A stretch of 64,000 nucleotides of DNA. It comes from Bursaphelenchus xylophilus. Taxonomy: Eukaryota; Nematoda; Chromadorea; Rhabditida; Aphelenchoididae. A program made the translations under genes and the position numbers. Below are positions 50,330 to 61,574 of this stretch, one piece after another; the stretch's first letter is position 1, and every line of letters starts with the position of its first letter. Where the stretch lies: the NCBI GenBank assembly GCA_904066235.2, contig CAJFCV020000002.1, forward strand, positions 4,030,001 through 4,094,000. Direction: 5' to 3'. A model generated the notes under the pieces. That model was not told where the DNA came from. It searched no databases and saw only the letters and a program-made list of their open reading frames with translations.

Positions 50330-50450
50330 CATCGTTTCTGCAAGGCGCTAGCTGGGAATTTCGCATATGTATTGGAAAAAAATAGCTTGAAATTGGTCCC
50401 ACGTATCATTAAAATAAGCGTCGCACTTGGGGGTTCTCCCCTGTTAATAT
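50330..50450. repeat. Family D element, right end
   Basis: TTCTGCAAGGCGCTAGC, TATTGGAAAAAAATAGC and GCGTCGCACTTGGGGGTTCT match, in order, the right-hand part of the complete D element at 52182-52624. Confidence 0.7.
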
Positions 50451-50487
50451 TTCCGCGGCAATTGAAATTGCCAAATACTTTTGTCAG

Positions 50488-51007
50488 TAATTTAGATTTA
50501 GCGTATGTAGATAACGTATTTCACATTTTTGGTCCTCCGAATGTATCATACGTATGTATAAAAAATCTTTTTTTGTTGGTGCAGCCGGAGCTTAGTTCAA
50601 GTTGTTGGCCCTCCACGTCGCTAGGATCGGCTTATTTGTCCTTATCAGTCGACTTGAGCCGGTTACATGTTACAACTTACACATTGTATCAAGTTAGACC
50701 ACTCTGGGTGTAAGTTACGGTATCGACAATCCGTCAATCACTCAACTTCAGCCCACACGAACTACAAATTTCTAGCCAGCTGAATGTTACATACGGTGAC
50801 CAGGAACGCGGTCTGATTACTGCAGATGTTTTTTCAAGACTTCTTTTCACCTTAATACATAGGTTAAAAGTGCAAACAAGGAGTGGGGTTCTTTGCCTTT
50901 TTCCAGACAAGACCACCGTGAAGCTGATGGAGGTAGGAGATGTAATCGAACCATTCGCATACAAAAAACGGATCAATTCCACAAATTACAATTATGGCGT
51001 GTTCTAG
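50488..51007 (+). CDS. 3' part of an unknown, probably extracellular protein gene
   Basis: Three coding segments join in phase: 50488-50551, 50585-50709 and 50752-51007 (TAG). The second junction is a clean 42-nt intron (GTAAGT...CTTCAG). The first would be a 33-nt intron that is also a multiple of three and stop-free, so it may be retained. Together they encode about 147 C-terminal residues, including GVLCLFPDKTTVKLMEVGDV and the end NSTNYNYGVF. Three N-X-S/T sites (NVSY, NVTY, NSTN) suggest an extracellular or luminal protein. A Cys-rich open stretch at about 48400-48661 ends at a phase-2 donor that would fit, but the link is weak. I do not recognise the family. The SDR gene starts 944 nt downstream. 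Confidence 0.5.
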
Positions 51008-51950
51008 ACACAATATTTAAAGGGCATTCTCGTCACTTGTAAAGAATTTGAGTCTGATGATTGTAGTGCGAGTTGAACTTCCAAGCTTAACCGTTCGTAT
51101 ATAAATAGTCGGAGAGGCTACGGTAGTACTTGGCGTGACAAAAAAATCTTGTGAGGTAGAGACCTTCTATTACTGAAAGGGAAGCCTAGATTGGAAGCAA
51201 AATACTCACTGTACGATATGTTACTCTAATGTTGAATAGAGGATAGTCCTTTAAAATTGTGACTTGCGCATTACTGCCGCTTCGGAAATACTAAGTCATG
51301 TGAAGTGTGAGAACATTGAGGATGGCCGGCTAGGCTAATAGAGAATTGATTTTTTATAAAAAAACGCTGTCCACCTTGAGCTCTATTTTTGCCACACCCT
51401 TCCAAGAGATAAAGGTTACTTTGCACGTCATTTACTGACCCTGAATAGACGCTTCGTACACACAAAATCGATTGACGACAATATTTATTTTAGATATCAA
51501 GATTCTTCTGGGAAATTTTTCTGGCGAACAAAATTGGTCTCAAGAAATCAAGAGAAATTAAAAATTCTATTTGCGGCGCAACGTCACATCGAGTATATAT
51601 TGGTCATGAAATCGCTTCAACTACGCTAGCACATTCCTTCTTCTGTTAGCTATATTTTTAGCTGCACATAATTTTAGAATAGTTGTAAAAAACCCTTGCA
51701 AAAGCAACCTTGCAGAGCTTCCTTCCGTTAAAAATATACGCTTCTCGATTATACGGCCCGTGTTTTTTTACACCACAATTTTCAATCAGGGGATCGCCAA
51801 GTTCTGAATGTGTAATACCGTAGGGCTATTGCCCACGTAGGCAATTGTTTTCGTAATGTTTTCTCGTTCTCTGAATGCGATTTCGGTGTAAACTAAAATT
51901 TTTCCTTATAAACAGAAGTTGCGAACCATTTCTGCGAGGAATCGAAGAAG

Positions 51951-53646
51951 ATGACAAACTGGCAAGCTGACAAATTACCGCAACGCCCGCTGGAGGGTCA
52001 AGTGGCGTTGGTCACGGGGGCCTCACGAGGGGTTGGAAGGGGAACGGCCGTGGAATTGGCCGCTGCCGGAGCCTTGGTCTACATAACTTGTCGTCCAGTA
52101 AGCCGCGGGCAGAACAGAAAGGACGGTGGAGATATTGTGGACGTGGCCAAGGAGGTAAGATCCTAATTCGGTAATGCCACAAGAGGGAAGTACCCCAAGT
52201 GCGACGCTCAAATTTTCTTTAAATTTTGCATACACGTTGGGTATGGACTAAATATCAATTTCTGAAAGTGTTAGCTCGCGCTTTGCAAGCGCCGCCGAGA
52301 TATTGAACAATCTTTGCCGCCGAGAGGGTACGCTAAACGCGGAGAGCGGTCAGAGAGAAAAACACTTTTTTGAGCATAACTTTTTTAGTTTCGTCCGGAA
52401 AAAAATTGATTTTTTGTGGAAACGGTACCCTCTATGGTAGAAATCGGCACGAAACTTTTCGTGCCGAAATTCGACAAAAAGTGTCGAATTTTGGCCAATT
52501 TTTGATCTAAAAATCTCAGTTGTTTCTGCAAAGCTAGGACTCTCGCATGTATTGGAAAAAAATATGCTACATTTATGCCAAGCTTCATCAAAATCTGAGT
52601 GTCGCACTTTGGGTACTTCCCCTGTAAGTTGGAACTCAAATTCGACCGTCTATCGACGTTTCTTTTTGACCAAACAGTTGCTGCTGCATTAAGGCCTGAA
52701 CCGGTTTCATATGTTAAACACATTTTACTATGGCTCTTTCAGGTCAATTCACGCGGCGGAAAATGCGTAATTGCCTACTGCGATCACAGTGACCCCGAAC
52801 AAGTTGAACGGCTCTTCCAGCGGATCAGCCGGGAGAACAATGGCCAGCTTGACATCCTCATCAACAATGCTTACTCGGCGGTAGAGTTCATTATGAAAAA
52901 TTCGCTGGTTAAGTTCTACGACTACAAACAAAGACCAGAAAATGTGTTTGATCTCTCGGTAAACGTTGGACTACGGAATGCCTACATTTGCGCTACATAT
53001 GCGGCTAAAATGATGGCTAAACGAAAGAGAGGGGTCATTATCAACATGTCATCGATTGGAGGGTTGATCCAGCTGTTCGATGTGTCATACAGTATCACCA
53101 AGGCTGGAGTAAGTTTCGTTTTAATGTTGAGCTGACTTCATTGTCGCGGCCATCATTTTTTCAATATAATGAAGGTTTATTTCAGCTAGACAAAATGTCC
53201 AGTGACATGGCTATTGACTTGCTGGAAGACAATGTCACCGTAATTTCGCTGCATCCCGGTCCAATCAAGACTGAGACGATCAGCGATGTCGTTCTAACCA
53301 AAGAAAACGAGAATAAAGCGCAGAAAGACCTGTTCTCCATCGGAGAGTCTATTTATCTTACTGGTCGGATTATTGTGAGGCTTCTACAAGATGCTAACCT
53401 TCTCTCAAAGACCGGAAAGATCATTCCTAACGCTGTGCTGGCCGCGGAATACGGCGTCATCGATGTGGACGACAGTAAGTTGCATTTATCGTCTGCCTCG
53501 AAGATCTCGATTACAATAGTATTTATGTGTCGATTTTAGGACCAATCCCAAACATCTACCCACAGGACTGGCTGGACTTCCTAAATAAGCAATATGAAAT
53601 CCGCATGGGCGATAAGGCCGTTCGAGACGAACCCGCAAAGCTTTGA
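51951..53646 (+). CDS. Short-chain dehydrogenase/reductase, DHRS1-type
   Basis: A classical-type NAD(P)-dependent SDR. Four exons (51951-52154, 52743-53108, 53186-53474, 53540-53646) give 321 aa, close to vertebrate DHRS1 (about 313). Residues 22-29 are the cofactor-binding [11 protein letters not shown] is at 109-111. The catalytic set is Ser171/172 (NMSS), Tyr184 and Lys188 in the order S..Y..K. The C-terminal extension after the catalytic part resembles DHRS1, which reduces steroids and other carbonyl compounds; the substrate here is not known. An AG at 51913-51914 after TTTCCTTATAAAC could be a trans-splice acceptor. Intron 1 holds a complete family D element. The gene is convergent with the P450. 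AATAAA lies 27 nt after the stop. Confidence 0.93.
52182..52624. repeat. Family D element, complete, in SDR intron 1
   Basis: The ends GGGAAGTACCCCAAGTGCGA (left) and TCGCACTTTGGGTACTTCCC (right) are inverted repeats; the similarity continues inwards as CGCTCAAATTTT and its counterpart. The 440-bp body includes CTAAACGCGGAGAGCGGTCA and the hairpin CACGAAACTTTTCGTG. It occupies most of the 588-nt intron. Confidence 0.85.
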
Positions 53647-53672
53647 AACGGCTATCATATAATATGTAATAT

Positions 53673-53678
53673 AATAAA
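53673..53678 (+). terminator. Poly(A) signal, SDR gene
   Basis: AATAAA lies 27 nt after the TGA at 53644-53646. Confidence 0.65.
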
Positions 53679-54267
53679 TACTATACATAAGGTATAAATA
53701 CTATATATGTAAAGTATATCTTATTAATTAAATTATTAGAATTTACGAAAAATGGGGAAGAGGGGAAGATCCAATTTTTTACTCAATCTTTATTCGTTGC
53801 CACAAAACATGTGTTTTTAGCGATTAGATTTGAGCTCATTTGGTATGCCATGATAAAAAATCATTTTAAATTCAACCTTAAAATGTCCGGATTTTATAAG
53901 ATTGTTGAGAACCAAAGCGAACATCAGGCCTCAAAGTTGCCGTTTGTTTGCAAGCATACTAGTGCAAGAGGGTGTGGAAACTGAATAGAGTCGATCAAAA
54001 TACATTTCCTTTCTTTACTGACATCATTTACACCAAAGAACGTAGCATATTGTATAATATAACTTATTAAACCATGGTAAATTATATTATCTTTGTAGTC
54101 AATTTGCTTCGTCATGCGACTCGCAAACAACTCGATTTTGATGACCTAAAAACTTTGACCGGTGTTGTAAAATGCTCCCACAAAATGTTGCATTTACTCC
54201 TTTGTTCTATTTACTACTTTTTTCACTTTTAAAATGTTTCAGCACACCAAAATTGATAATCTTATAG
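53679..54267. other. Intergenic region between convergent SDR and P450
   Basis: AT-rich, with no gene and no recognised repeat. Confidence 0.5.
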
Positions 54268-54273
54268 TTTATT
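54268..54273 (-). terminator. Poly(A) signal, P450 gene
   Basis: TTTATT on + reads AATAAA on the minus strand, 55 nt beyond the stop codon. Confidence 0.7.
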
Positions 54274-54327
54274 GTACAGTAGGAATAAAAGTAAAGCAAA
54301 TACGGGCAACTAACTAATAATTTAGGC

Positions 54328-56236
54328 CTATGATTTGATCTCTCTTCTGATGACTCTGCATTGATAGGGCTTTATCAGTGTGCTGGATGGAGTGGGCCAT
54401 TTCTGGAGGATTGGCAGCTCTTTTCCGGGGAGGAACTGAAATTTCAAAGTTAAAATCAACTACAAAGTCGACAGTTTTTTCCTTTTGTTATCACTGAACC
54501 TACCTTATATCGGTTCATCAAGTTGGCGATAAATAGGAACAGTTCCATTCGGGCTAGCGCTTCTCCCAGACATGACCGTTTTCCCACTCCGAATGGAATG
54601 AGTTCGTCGCATTTTTTGACCTGTCCATTCTCATCCAAAAATCTCTCCGGTTTGAATGCCTTAGGGTCTTCGAAGATATCAGGGTCCTCCATCATGGCGG
54701 AGACTTGTGCAATGCAAATTTGTCCTTTCTTAATTTCATAGCCGTTGAGATTGTAGTCAGCAGACGCGGTTCTCAAGACATTTTCGGCAACCAAGTTGGC
54801 TCTTCGTTGAACTTCCTGAAATTTGTTATTATAGTTGATTGCTAATTAAATCAAGCAATGTTTAAAAGATCGACTAGATCTACAGATGGATCTGAGGGTC
54901 TTTACAGCAAAACGGAATTATTTAAAGTTATAAAAACTTACATTAACCAGACTGCTCATGTAAGGCAAGTCGTTTTTGTCGGCCATGGTGATCAATCGGT
55001 CGCTTCCGATGACCCGATCCAACTCTTCGAAGGCCTTCTCTTGAACGTGCACATTGTGGATCAAGTACGCGATTCCCCACGTGATCGTTGTGCTGGTGGT
55101 TTCTTGGCCGGCCAGCCAGAAGTCGAACGCCATGTTCTTCAACTGGACGTCGGTGAAGAGGCTGGTGTCCTCGCCTCTGGCCTCCATCTTCTCCACCTCC
55201 ATCAGGTAGGCGTCCACATAGTCGCGGGCTTCGGTGTGACCATCGGCGTGAAGCCGCTCCTTGTGCTCGGCAATGTTCCTGTCCATGTCCTTGAAGATGT
55301 TGGTGTAAACGTCGATCAACTTTTGGCAATGGGTTTTAAAGAATGGGAGTTTATGGACAAATCCAGCGGCAATCCAAACGCGAGTCAACGGGCTGTTGAA
55401 CAGTGTCATCCAGTCGTGGAGATGCACCTTCATCCGGTGGAATTCGTCCTCCTTGTTCTAAAGGAGAGATTTTCTTGATGGAAAGTTACGAAAGAGCTTA
55501 CGTTCTGAGTGAATCGGTAGCCGAACAAAAGGTTGTTGATGATGGAGCCAACGGCAATGTCGGAGAATGGGAACAGATCAAACTCCTCGTTGACTTTTCG
55601 TGCGGCTTCAATGTTCTCCAGGAGAGTTACAGTCTCGTCCAGAATCTGCAATCAACGCATGTTTATGGTTCAGGCGCCGAATTTTTAGCACATTACAAAG
55701 GAAGTACTCCAAAAAAATTGATAAACTTGTGTCAAGTTTTATCAAAGTTCTTAACCCTTGGAGTACTACTTCTGTCAAATTTTAGTACTTTGTAATTCCC
55801 TTACATTCTCCTGCATTTGATTTTTTCCCACTCCAAAATCTCTGAACACCCTCAACCCGAATCTCCTGTGATCTCGGGCCCACTTCCATGAAGCAAAGAT
55901 CAATCCGAATTCCCCTCCACGGCACATTTGATCCAATGTTCCGAGCGTGAAACGGTCGTTGAAGGACTCGCCGTCCTTGATAAACACCTTGTGAATGGTT
56001 TTGTAGTCGGTGATAGCGATAATGGGGACCTCGCCCATCCAGTAGGTGAAGATGCTGCCGTACTTCTTTGACCATTGCATGAAAACGTCGGGCCAGTGAG
56101 TGGATCGCTGCAGCTCAATCATATTTCCGAGTATTGGGACTGGAGTGGGGCCTGGAGGCAGGTTTCTTCGCTTCCAGTAAAAATTGTAGGTTGCGATGAG
56201 CGCAACGATAAAGGTGACGATGATAAGAAACACCAT
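54328..56236 (-). CDS. Cytochrome P450, CYP2-like (CYP33-like) monooxygenase
   Basis: Five minus-strand exons (56236-55805, 55645-55502, 55457-54954, 54815-54504, 54435-54328), all in phase 0, give 499 aa, full family length. An N-terminal membrane anchor (residues 1-20) is followed by a basic stretch and the PPGP hinge. The I-helix motif AGQETT is at 308-313. The K-helix ExxR is E361-R364 (EVQR), then PERF. The heme-binding FGVGKRSCLG is at 435-444, with Cys442 as the axial ligand. It should be an ER-anchored monooxygenase using O2 and reductase electrons on lipophilic or foreign compounds. The YWKRRNLPPGPTP start recalls nematode CYP33 proteins, from memory. TTTCAG at 56249-56244 just before the ATG looks like a trans-splice acceptor. 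No key residue is missing. Confidence 0.95.
55690..55768. repeat. Mini family D-like foldback in P450 intron 1
   Basis: GGAAGTACTCCAAAAAAATT and TTAACCCTTGGAGTACT enclose about 40 bp with a further inverted repeat (ATAAACTTG/CAAGTTTTAT). It resembles a family D element reduced to its ends and occupies half of the 159-nt intron. Confidence 0.6.
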
Positions 56237-56249
56237 TCTGAATCTGAAA

Positions 56250-58725
56250 TTATCCAATATTTGTGTCTCAAACAGCAATATAATCCCGTAAAAAACAAAA
56301 CGCGAAATTCGATTCTATTTAAAAGTTCTATGAACATCGCAGCTCTTTGACAGTTTCGATTTTGCCAGAACTTTCTAAAAATTATCAGTTAGTCGAGCGA
56401 GAGAGCTTCTTGCTTAGCTCTCCAATTTCATACTCTTCCCAATAATTCTTCTTTTTTAAACCCAATTAAACGATCATCTTCACAATGTGGAGACTAATCG
56501 AATTACTTTACAACAGCAAGTACAAGGAGGAAGAGAAAACGGAACATGCGCGGAAAAACGACTGATTCAGTAGACAGTTTTACACGGTTGTTTTTGAAAA
56601 CACTTGCAAACAGACCAAACAACTCAAGGCTGCTTATCTTTTAATGGAATGACTTATAGAGAGGATAGGTCAAGAATGAATTTGATGTGGCGAAAACAGC
56701 GGCTAATTATATAGGGTATGGAAGACAAATTCATTACAAATTTCCGATTTTTTGCCTAGCAAAACTTCGGACTGCAAAACTACGTCTACGGGGTTTTTCG
56801 TATTTTTAAGTGGACGTAGTCGTATGTCGAAACATGAAAAATTGCAAGCGCAAAGTACTAGGTGGACAAAAAAGTCTTGGCACTTCTTAACCCAAAAAAA
56901 TGCCTTCACTGTGCGCCGTCGCGCAAAAAACTTGTCGCACGGCGACGATTGAAATTCATGGTGCCCGACAACGCGCAATGCAAAACGAATGCTTTTGAAA
57001 ACGGCAAAAAAGCTCATGTCATGCGAAAAATGCACAGTGCGTTCTTACGCTCACCATGCCGACTATTTGTCGCGCAAATTTATTACGCGACGACCGTGTA
57101 AAACATGTGAAGACTCTCAAGCTCGTCTAGTATTAACCTTGAAAGTCAATATTCTCTAATATCAAATGAGTATACCTTGAGACAGCCTCCTTATAAGCGA
57201 GCTTCTCGCTGTGCTCTTATCACGTAGAAGTGGTTCGAATGAAGGCTCGATTCGAACCACAACCGTGGTGATGCGATCGTAGTTTCAAGACAATTTAATT
57301 CGGGTGTATTATGACCGGCTTAGGAAGACGGATGGTTTTAAATGTCTTAATCAAGTAAAACAATTTTTAATTCAGTCATCACTTGAGAGCATTGGGGTCC
57401 AATGTTAAGGTTTTGATTGTCTGTTGATGGTTATTTAGAGTGGCACAAAGGAAGAGCAAAATTGACAAGACTATGTCTAAAAGATTTTGAGTCGCAGTTG
57501 TAGAAGTTGTGGCCAAACATCCCGATTTGTCGTACCAGACAGTATCGCGATACCGCACGTCAAACTGAGATAAGCTAAAACAATCCGGTGGACAGATTGG
57601 CAATTTGCAAAAAAAAAAACGCGAAAAAACGTTTTGTCGGGGAAGAAGTGGGGAATTTTTGGGGCGAGAGAGAGTACGTTTTTGCGTGTGTTTTTTCTCT
57701 CTTTCTCTGCGAAATCAAGACGAAGTGTAAAAAACCGATAGCGAAGAGTCTATTCCGGTCACCGGACTCCTCAGTTTGACGTGTACCGTCTAGATAATCC
57801 AACGATATATCGTTGAGTTATCCACGGAGGCGCAAGGCGTTAACTGACAAGAGAACTGTCAGAAATCTCACATTTTATTTAAATTCTGTACAAGCGTTAT
57901 CCCAATGTCGCATGCTAATTCCGAGAAATTTTAGCTAGTGCTTTGCACGGGTAGCTGAGATTTCCCACCAACGAAATGCGGAGAGCGGTTAGAGAGAAAA
58001 ACGCTTTTTGGCCATACCCTACAACAAAAAAAACTATTTTTTTGTAGAAAAATTGCCCTCCATGTTGGGAAAAAATGCAAAATTTTTCATGATAAAATTT
58101 TTCAGAAAATCTCGTACTTGGATCATTTTTTGGGCCAAAAATTTATGCAAAACGAGGGCCTAGGAAGTGCGCATGTTGATTGTGAAGAATCAACCTAAAT
58201 TTGTGCCTAGAGCCTTTCAAATCCCAGCGATATTTTAAGCAGTTTCCCTGTGCAATTCTAAGGAATTTATATCTTTTTTAACGATAAGCATAGTTTGTGC
58301 CACCGTTCAATATCGGAGATATGAAGTCATCTTTTAATGCTAGTTGCCCCAGTTTCCTTATGACCAACGTTTGCGTTGATCGGTTTATAATGTCGGAGTT
58401 TATCTCGCCACAAGGAACAAACCAAGTTATACGTCGTCTTATGTAGTGTGTGCTCGGTGTGTCTGCTTTCGAAAATTATTTTTTTGAACCGTTACACTTC
58501 ATTCTTTGGAGGCATTTGATCGGCTCACTTCCTAATTTGTTTGATGGGTTATAGTTTCTGTTGATGCGGAATCAAACGCTGCAATCGTTCAGAGGCCTCC
58601 AAAAATTTGTTATTATAAACACCGAGTAAACTACACGCTTTGTTAGTTTTATCGATCAGTATATGTACACGTGCATAACCTGCAATGTTTTCGCAGGGAA
58701 AACTTCCACTGTTTACAACAACTTT
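56250..58725. other. Intergenic region with repeats
   Basis: A family C block at about 56890-57040 and a family D-like stretch at about 57845-58255 (AACGAAATGCGGAGAGCGGT, GCGATATTTTAAGCAG) are present. No gene is supported. The remaining part upstream of the P450 is presumably its promoter. Confidence 0.45.
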
Positions 58726-61328
58726 TTATTCTGCGTTCACATTTCCAACTGGATTTTCTGCATTTGCAACTGGCTGCTGATTCTGTCCATTTTCAGGCCT
58801 CTCTTCCCCATTATTTTGCTGATTTCCTCCTTGTTGGGCAATTGCATTTCGATTCCCTTGATTTGCAGTCTCGTGGAACCGGCGTGTGTTGATGTCTGGT
58901 CAAATTTACTCAAGTTTTAGGCGTATCCCTTACCCAAAACCATCGATTCGTTGAGGTTCATTGAAAGGGCGAGCGGCACAGAGAGGGCCAGTAAACATGC
59001 ACTGGCCAAGAAGACGATCCCCGAGAAGATGCAAAAAACTTCCTTGACGACAGTTCTGAAAGTATTCAACCACTCAAAAAGTCCAGTAAAGGTGACTCGG
59101 AGGGCGTTTACACTTACACCGCCAAGGATGCGGTCAAATCCGAGTTCCTGTGCATGCTGATTGGCAAGACCCGTTGCAAATTGTTCTCGGCATAATCGAT
59201 GATATATTCAACTTCTGCATTTAGCTTGTTCAGTTCAGAAAGGAACTCGTTTACGGCGTGTGAGCCTAAAAAAGAAAATATGAACATGTCACGCCGATTC
59301 AAAATCTGACATTTATGAATTATTGGCTCATTGGCCAAATCCGCGTCCCGACTTTTTATGTCGACGACAGTTCGGGTTAACATAAAATCAATCGATACGG
59401 AGCGTAGGGCAGTTGGATACCCAAAAAAAAGGCTGTAGGAAATGCCTATCAGGCCTGGCAAAGCCGTTGGATGGTCAGCGGACGCTCGACGAAGGCTCGG
59501 CGGAGACTTGGAGGAGACTTGCAATATATCCATTTTTTCTAATTTTAGCTATTACTAACGTTAATTTTCTTTGCCATGGGTTATCGTAATTTATAAAAGG
59601 CCAAAATTTGCGGCAAAAAACAAAGATCCGTAGCTTTTATCGAGATATTATTGATGTGAGCACATGGAAAGTACCTCAAAACAGGTGATAAGCTATCCTT
59701 GGGCCCGATCAATCTTATTATTTCTGCTAACTAAACCTTCTAGCCTCCCCATGCATACAACTACGGACCGACGCGATTCATAGTATCGTTGACCCGAACT
59801 GTCGCAGGACCCGAAAAGTCGTAGAGCCGCCAAATCTGCCGCACGTGAGCGCTTATTCAATTCTGAAAATTGAGAAAAGCTGGCCGGAAATTCAAATCTA
59901 AGGTTTGCCAATTGTTATAGTGGGGGACCTGATCGCATTTTCCCACATTTTTCATGCTTCCCGGACACAAAATGGTACGTTTTTTGCCATTGGATCAGGT
60001 CCGTCACTGTAGAACTCCACCGACTTACTATTAGACGTGCGCAAAACCATGCTAACTCCAGGCACTAGGTCAACAGCAATACATGTTGAAAGCATGGTCC
60101 CCTCTGGGCATTTTCCAACCGTTTCATGCGAGTCGTCGTCTACATGTCCCTCCCTTTCTTGCCGCATCCGATGCAAGACCACGGCGAATTCTGGATGCGT
60201 CGTGAAAGGGGGCCTGTAGACGCCGCGAATTTCCTGCAAATCATCGGTCATAGCACTTTTTTGTCTGCCTACCGTAATCAGCTCGTCCAACCTGCAATTT
60301 TCCTCTGGTTTTTGAGTGTAAATCACATGTTTCAGTAGTCGATCGGTGAGATCGATGGCGCCAGACAATCTCCTTTCTAATTCCACTACTTTTCTGCAGT
60401 TTTCTGTGACATCAGCCCCAAGATACAAGTCTGAAAATAAAAAAAATTAGCGAATTTCGAGAAAAAAGCAAGGTGGAAATTAAAACTCACCGAAACGTCC
60501 ATCTTCATCATTAAACGGAGTGAACACCGGCTTTTCGTGGTTGGTCTCAAAGCTCCAGATACCATTCAAGTCAACCGCTGAGATCCGACGACCAACCGTT
60601 TGGTTGGTGTCGGCTTGCAAGGCCTTGCAGGCGATCTCAGTGAGCAAAGCATCACTGAAAATGGTCTGAAACAGAGAAATAAATGCGGAAATTAGTTGCT
60701 CAATAAGCTGACAAGTTTCATCAAGAAAGCGATAAACTTGGCTATACGACTTTTTGGGGCAGCGACAGTTCGGGTCAACGATACTATGAATCGTGTTGGT
60801 TCGTCGTTGTATGCATGGTGAGGCTAAGAGAAGGCTTAGCCTCACCATTTGTCTAACTCCTAGATAAAAGTCATGTAACTTTGTTTTCTGCCGCAAATTT
60901 TGGTCTTTTATAAGCTACGATAACCCAGGGCAAAAAACTGAAGTTAGTATTATTATGGCTAAAATTTAAAAAGTGGAAATATCGCAAGTCTTTGCCAAGT
61001 CTTCGCCGAGCCTTCTCCGGTCGTCCGCCGATCCAACGGCTTTGCCAGGCCTGGTAGGCATTTCCTGCAATCTTTTTTGGGGTATCCACCTGTCCTACGC
61101 TCCGTATCAATCTATTTTGTGTTGACCCGAACTGTCGTCGACCCGAAAAATCTGGGCCCCAATGAACTTTACCTCGAAATCATCATCATTCGAATGCAAA
61201 AGCAGAATAAGATGGCCGTTGATGTGAACGGGTCGCTTGTAAGTGCTCAGATCAAAATCTTCGCATCCCAAAAACCAGTCAGCTCGGACGTCGGAAGCCA
61301 GAAGTAGAATTAGAAGATAGCGGTTCAT
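58726..61328 (-). CDS. Type I single-pass membrane protein, unknown family
   Basis: Six minus-strand exons (61328-61173, 60665-60491, 60430-60029, 59265-59118, 59055-58934, 58895-58726) join in consistent phases to 390 aa. Residues 1-16 are a signal peptide (MNRYLLILLLASDVRA). The ectodomain is acidic and helical, with scattered Cys and no family I recognise. A hydrophobic segment (FCIFSGIVFLASACLLALSV) follows near residue 300. The short cytoplasmic tail is Asn/Gln-rich (GNRNAIAQQGGNQQNNGEER). The frame upstream of the ATG stays open to another ATG at 61574; I prefer 61328 because it gives the signal peptide. The stop codon overlaps an AATAAA. Introns 1 and 3 contain repeats of families E and B, which make up most of their length. 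Confidence 0.8.
59362..59808. repeat. Family E element, complete
   Basis: GACGACAGTTCGGGTTAACA at the left and CGTTGACCCGAACTGTCGC at the right form the inverted ends of a 447-bp element. The body contains GGCCTGGCAAAGCCGTTGGA and TCTAATTTTAGCTATTACTA. It lies in intron 3 of the membrane-protein gene. Confidence 0.85.
59918..60009. repeat. Family B MITE, 92-bp deletion form
   Basis: TAGTGGGGGACCTGATC and GGATCAGGTCCGTCACTG are the family B ends, with TA on both sides. Most of the interior is lost. It sits 20 nt from the exon 3 donor of the membrane-protein gene. Confidence 0.8.
60761..61141. repeat. Family E element in intron 1 of the membrane-protein gene
   Basis: AGCGACAGTTCGGGTCAACG and GTTGACCCGAACTGTCGTCG bound 380 bp. 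The body is the reverse complement of the copy at 59362, with an internal deletion. Confidence 0.85.
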
Positions 61329-61574
61329 ATGGAAACCGAATTTTGGGAAACGACCGGTCGACAGACAAAAATGGGAAACATTGAAAGGAAAATGATTTTG
61401 AAGAAGGATATAAAAGCAAAAATTTCCTAAACATTTCCATCTGTCACTAAAAACAAGGCATTCAGAACATTGAGCGGTCGTTTTTTTTCGACCGAAAGTT
61501 TTGTCGTCGATTGGAGAATTTGCAAAACGTGTGAGACCCAAGCAAGTGTGCTCGTCAGAGCTTGTTGAGACCAT

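Noticed and set aside
57181..57300. tRNA-like motif with TTCGAACC
   Set aside because: It is a short palindrome around GGTTCGAAT/ATTCGAACC with no acceptor, D or anticodon arms.
59809..59905. Possible extra exon in intron 3 of the membrane-protein gene (after TTTTCAG near 59862)
   Set aside because: The frame runs directly into the family E element, and exon 60029 joins in phase to 59265 without it.
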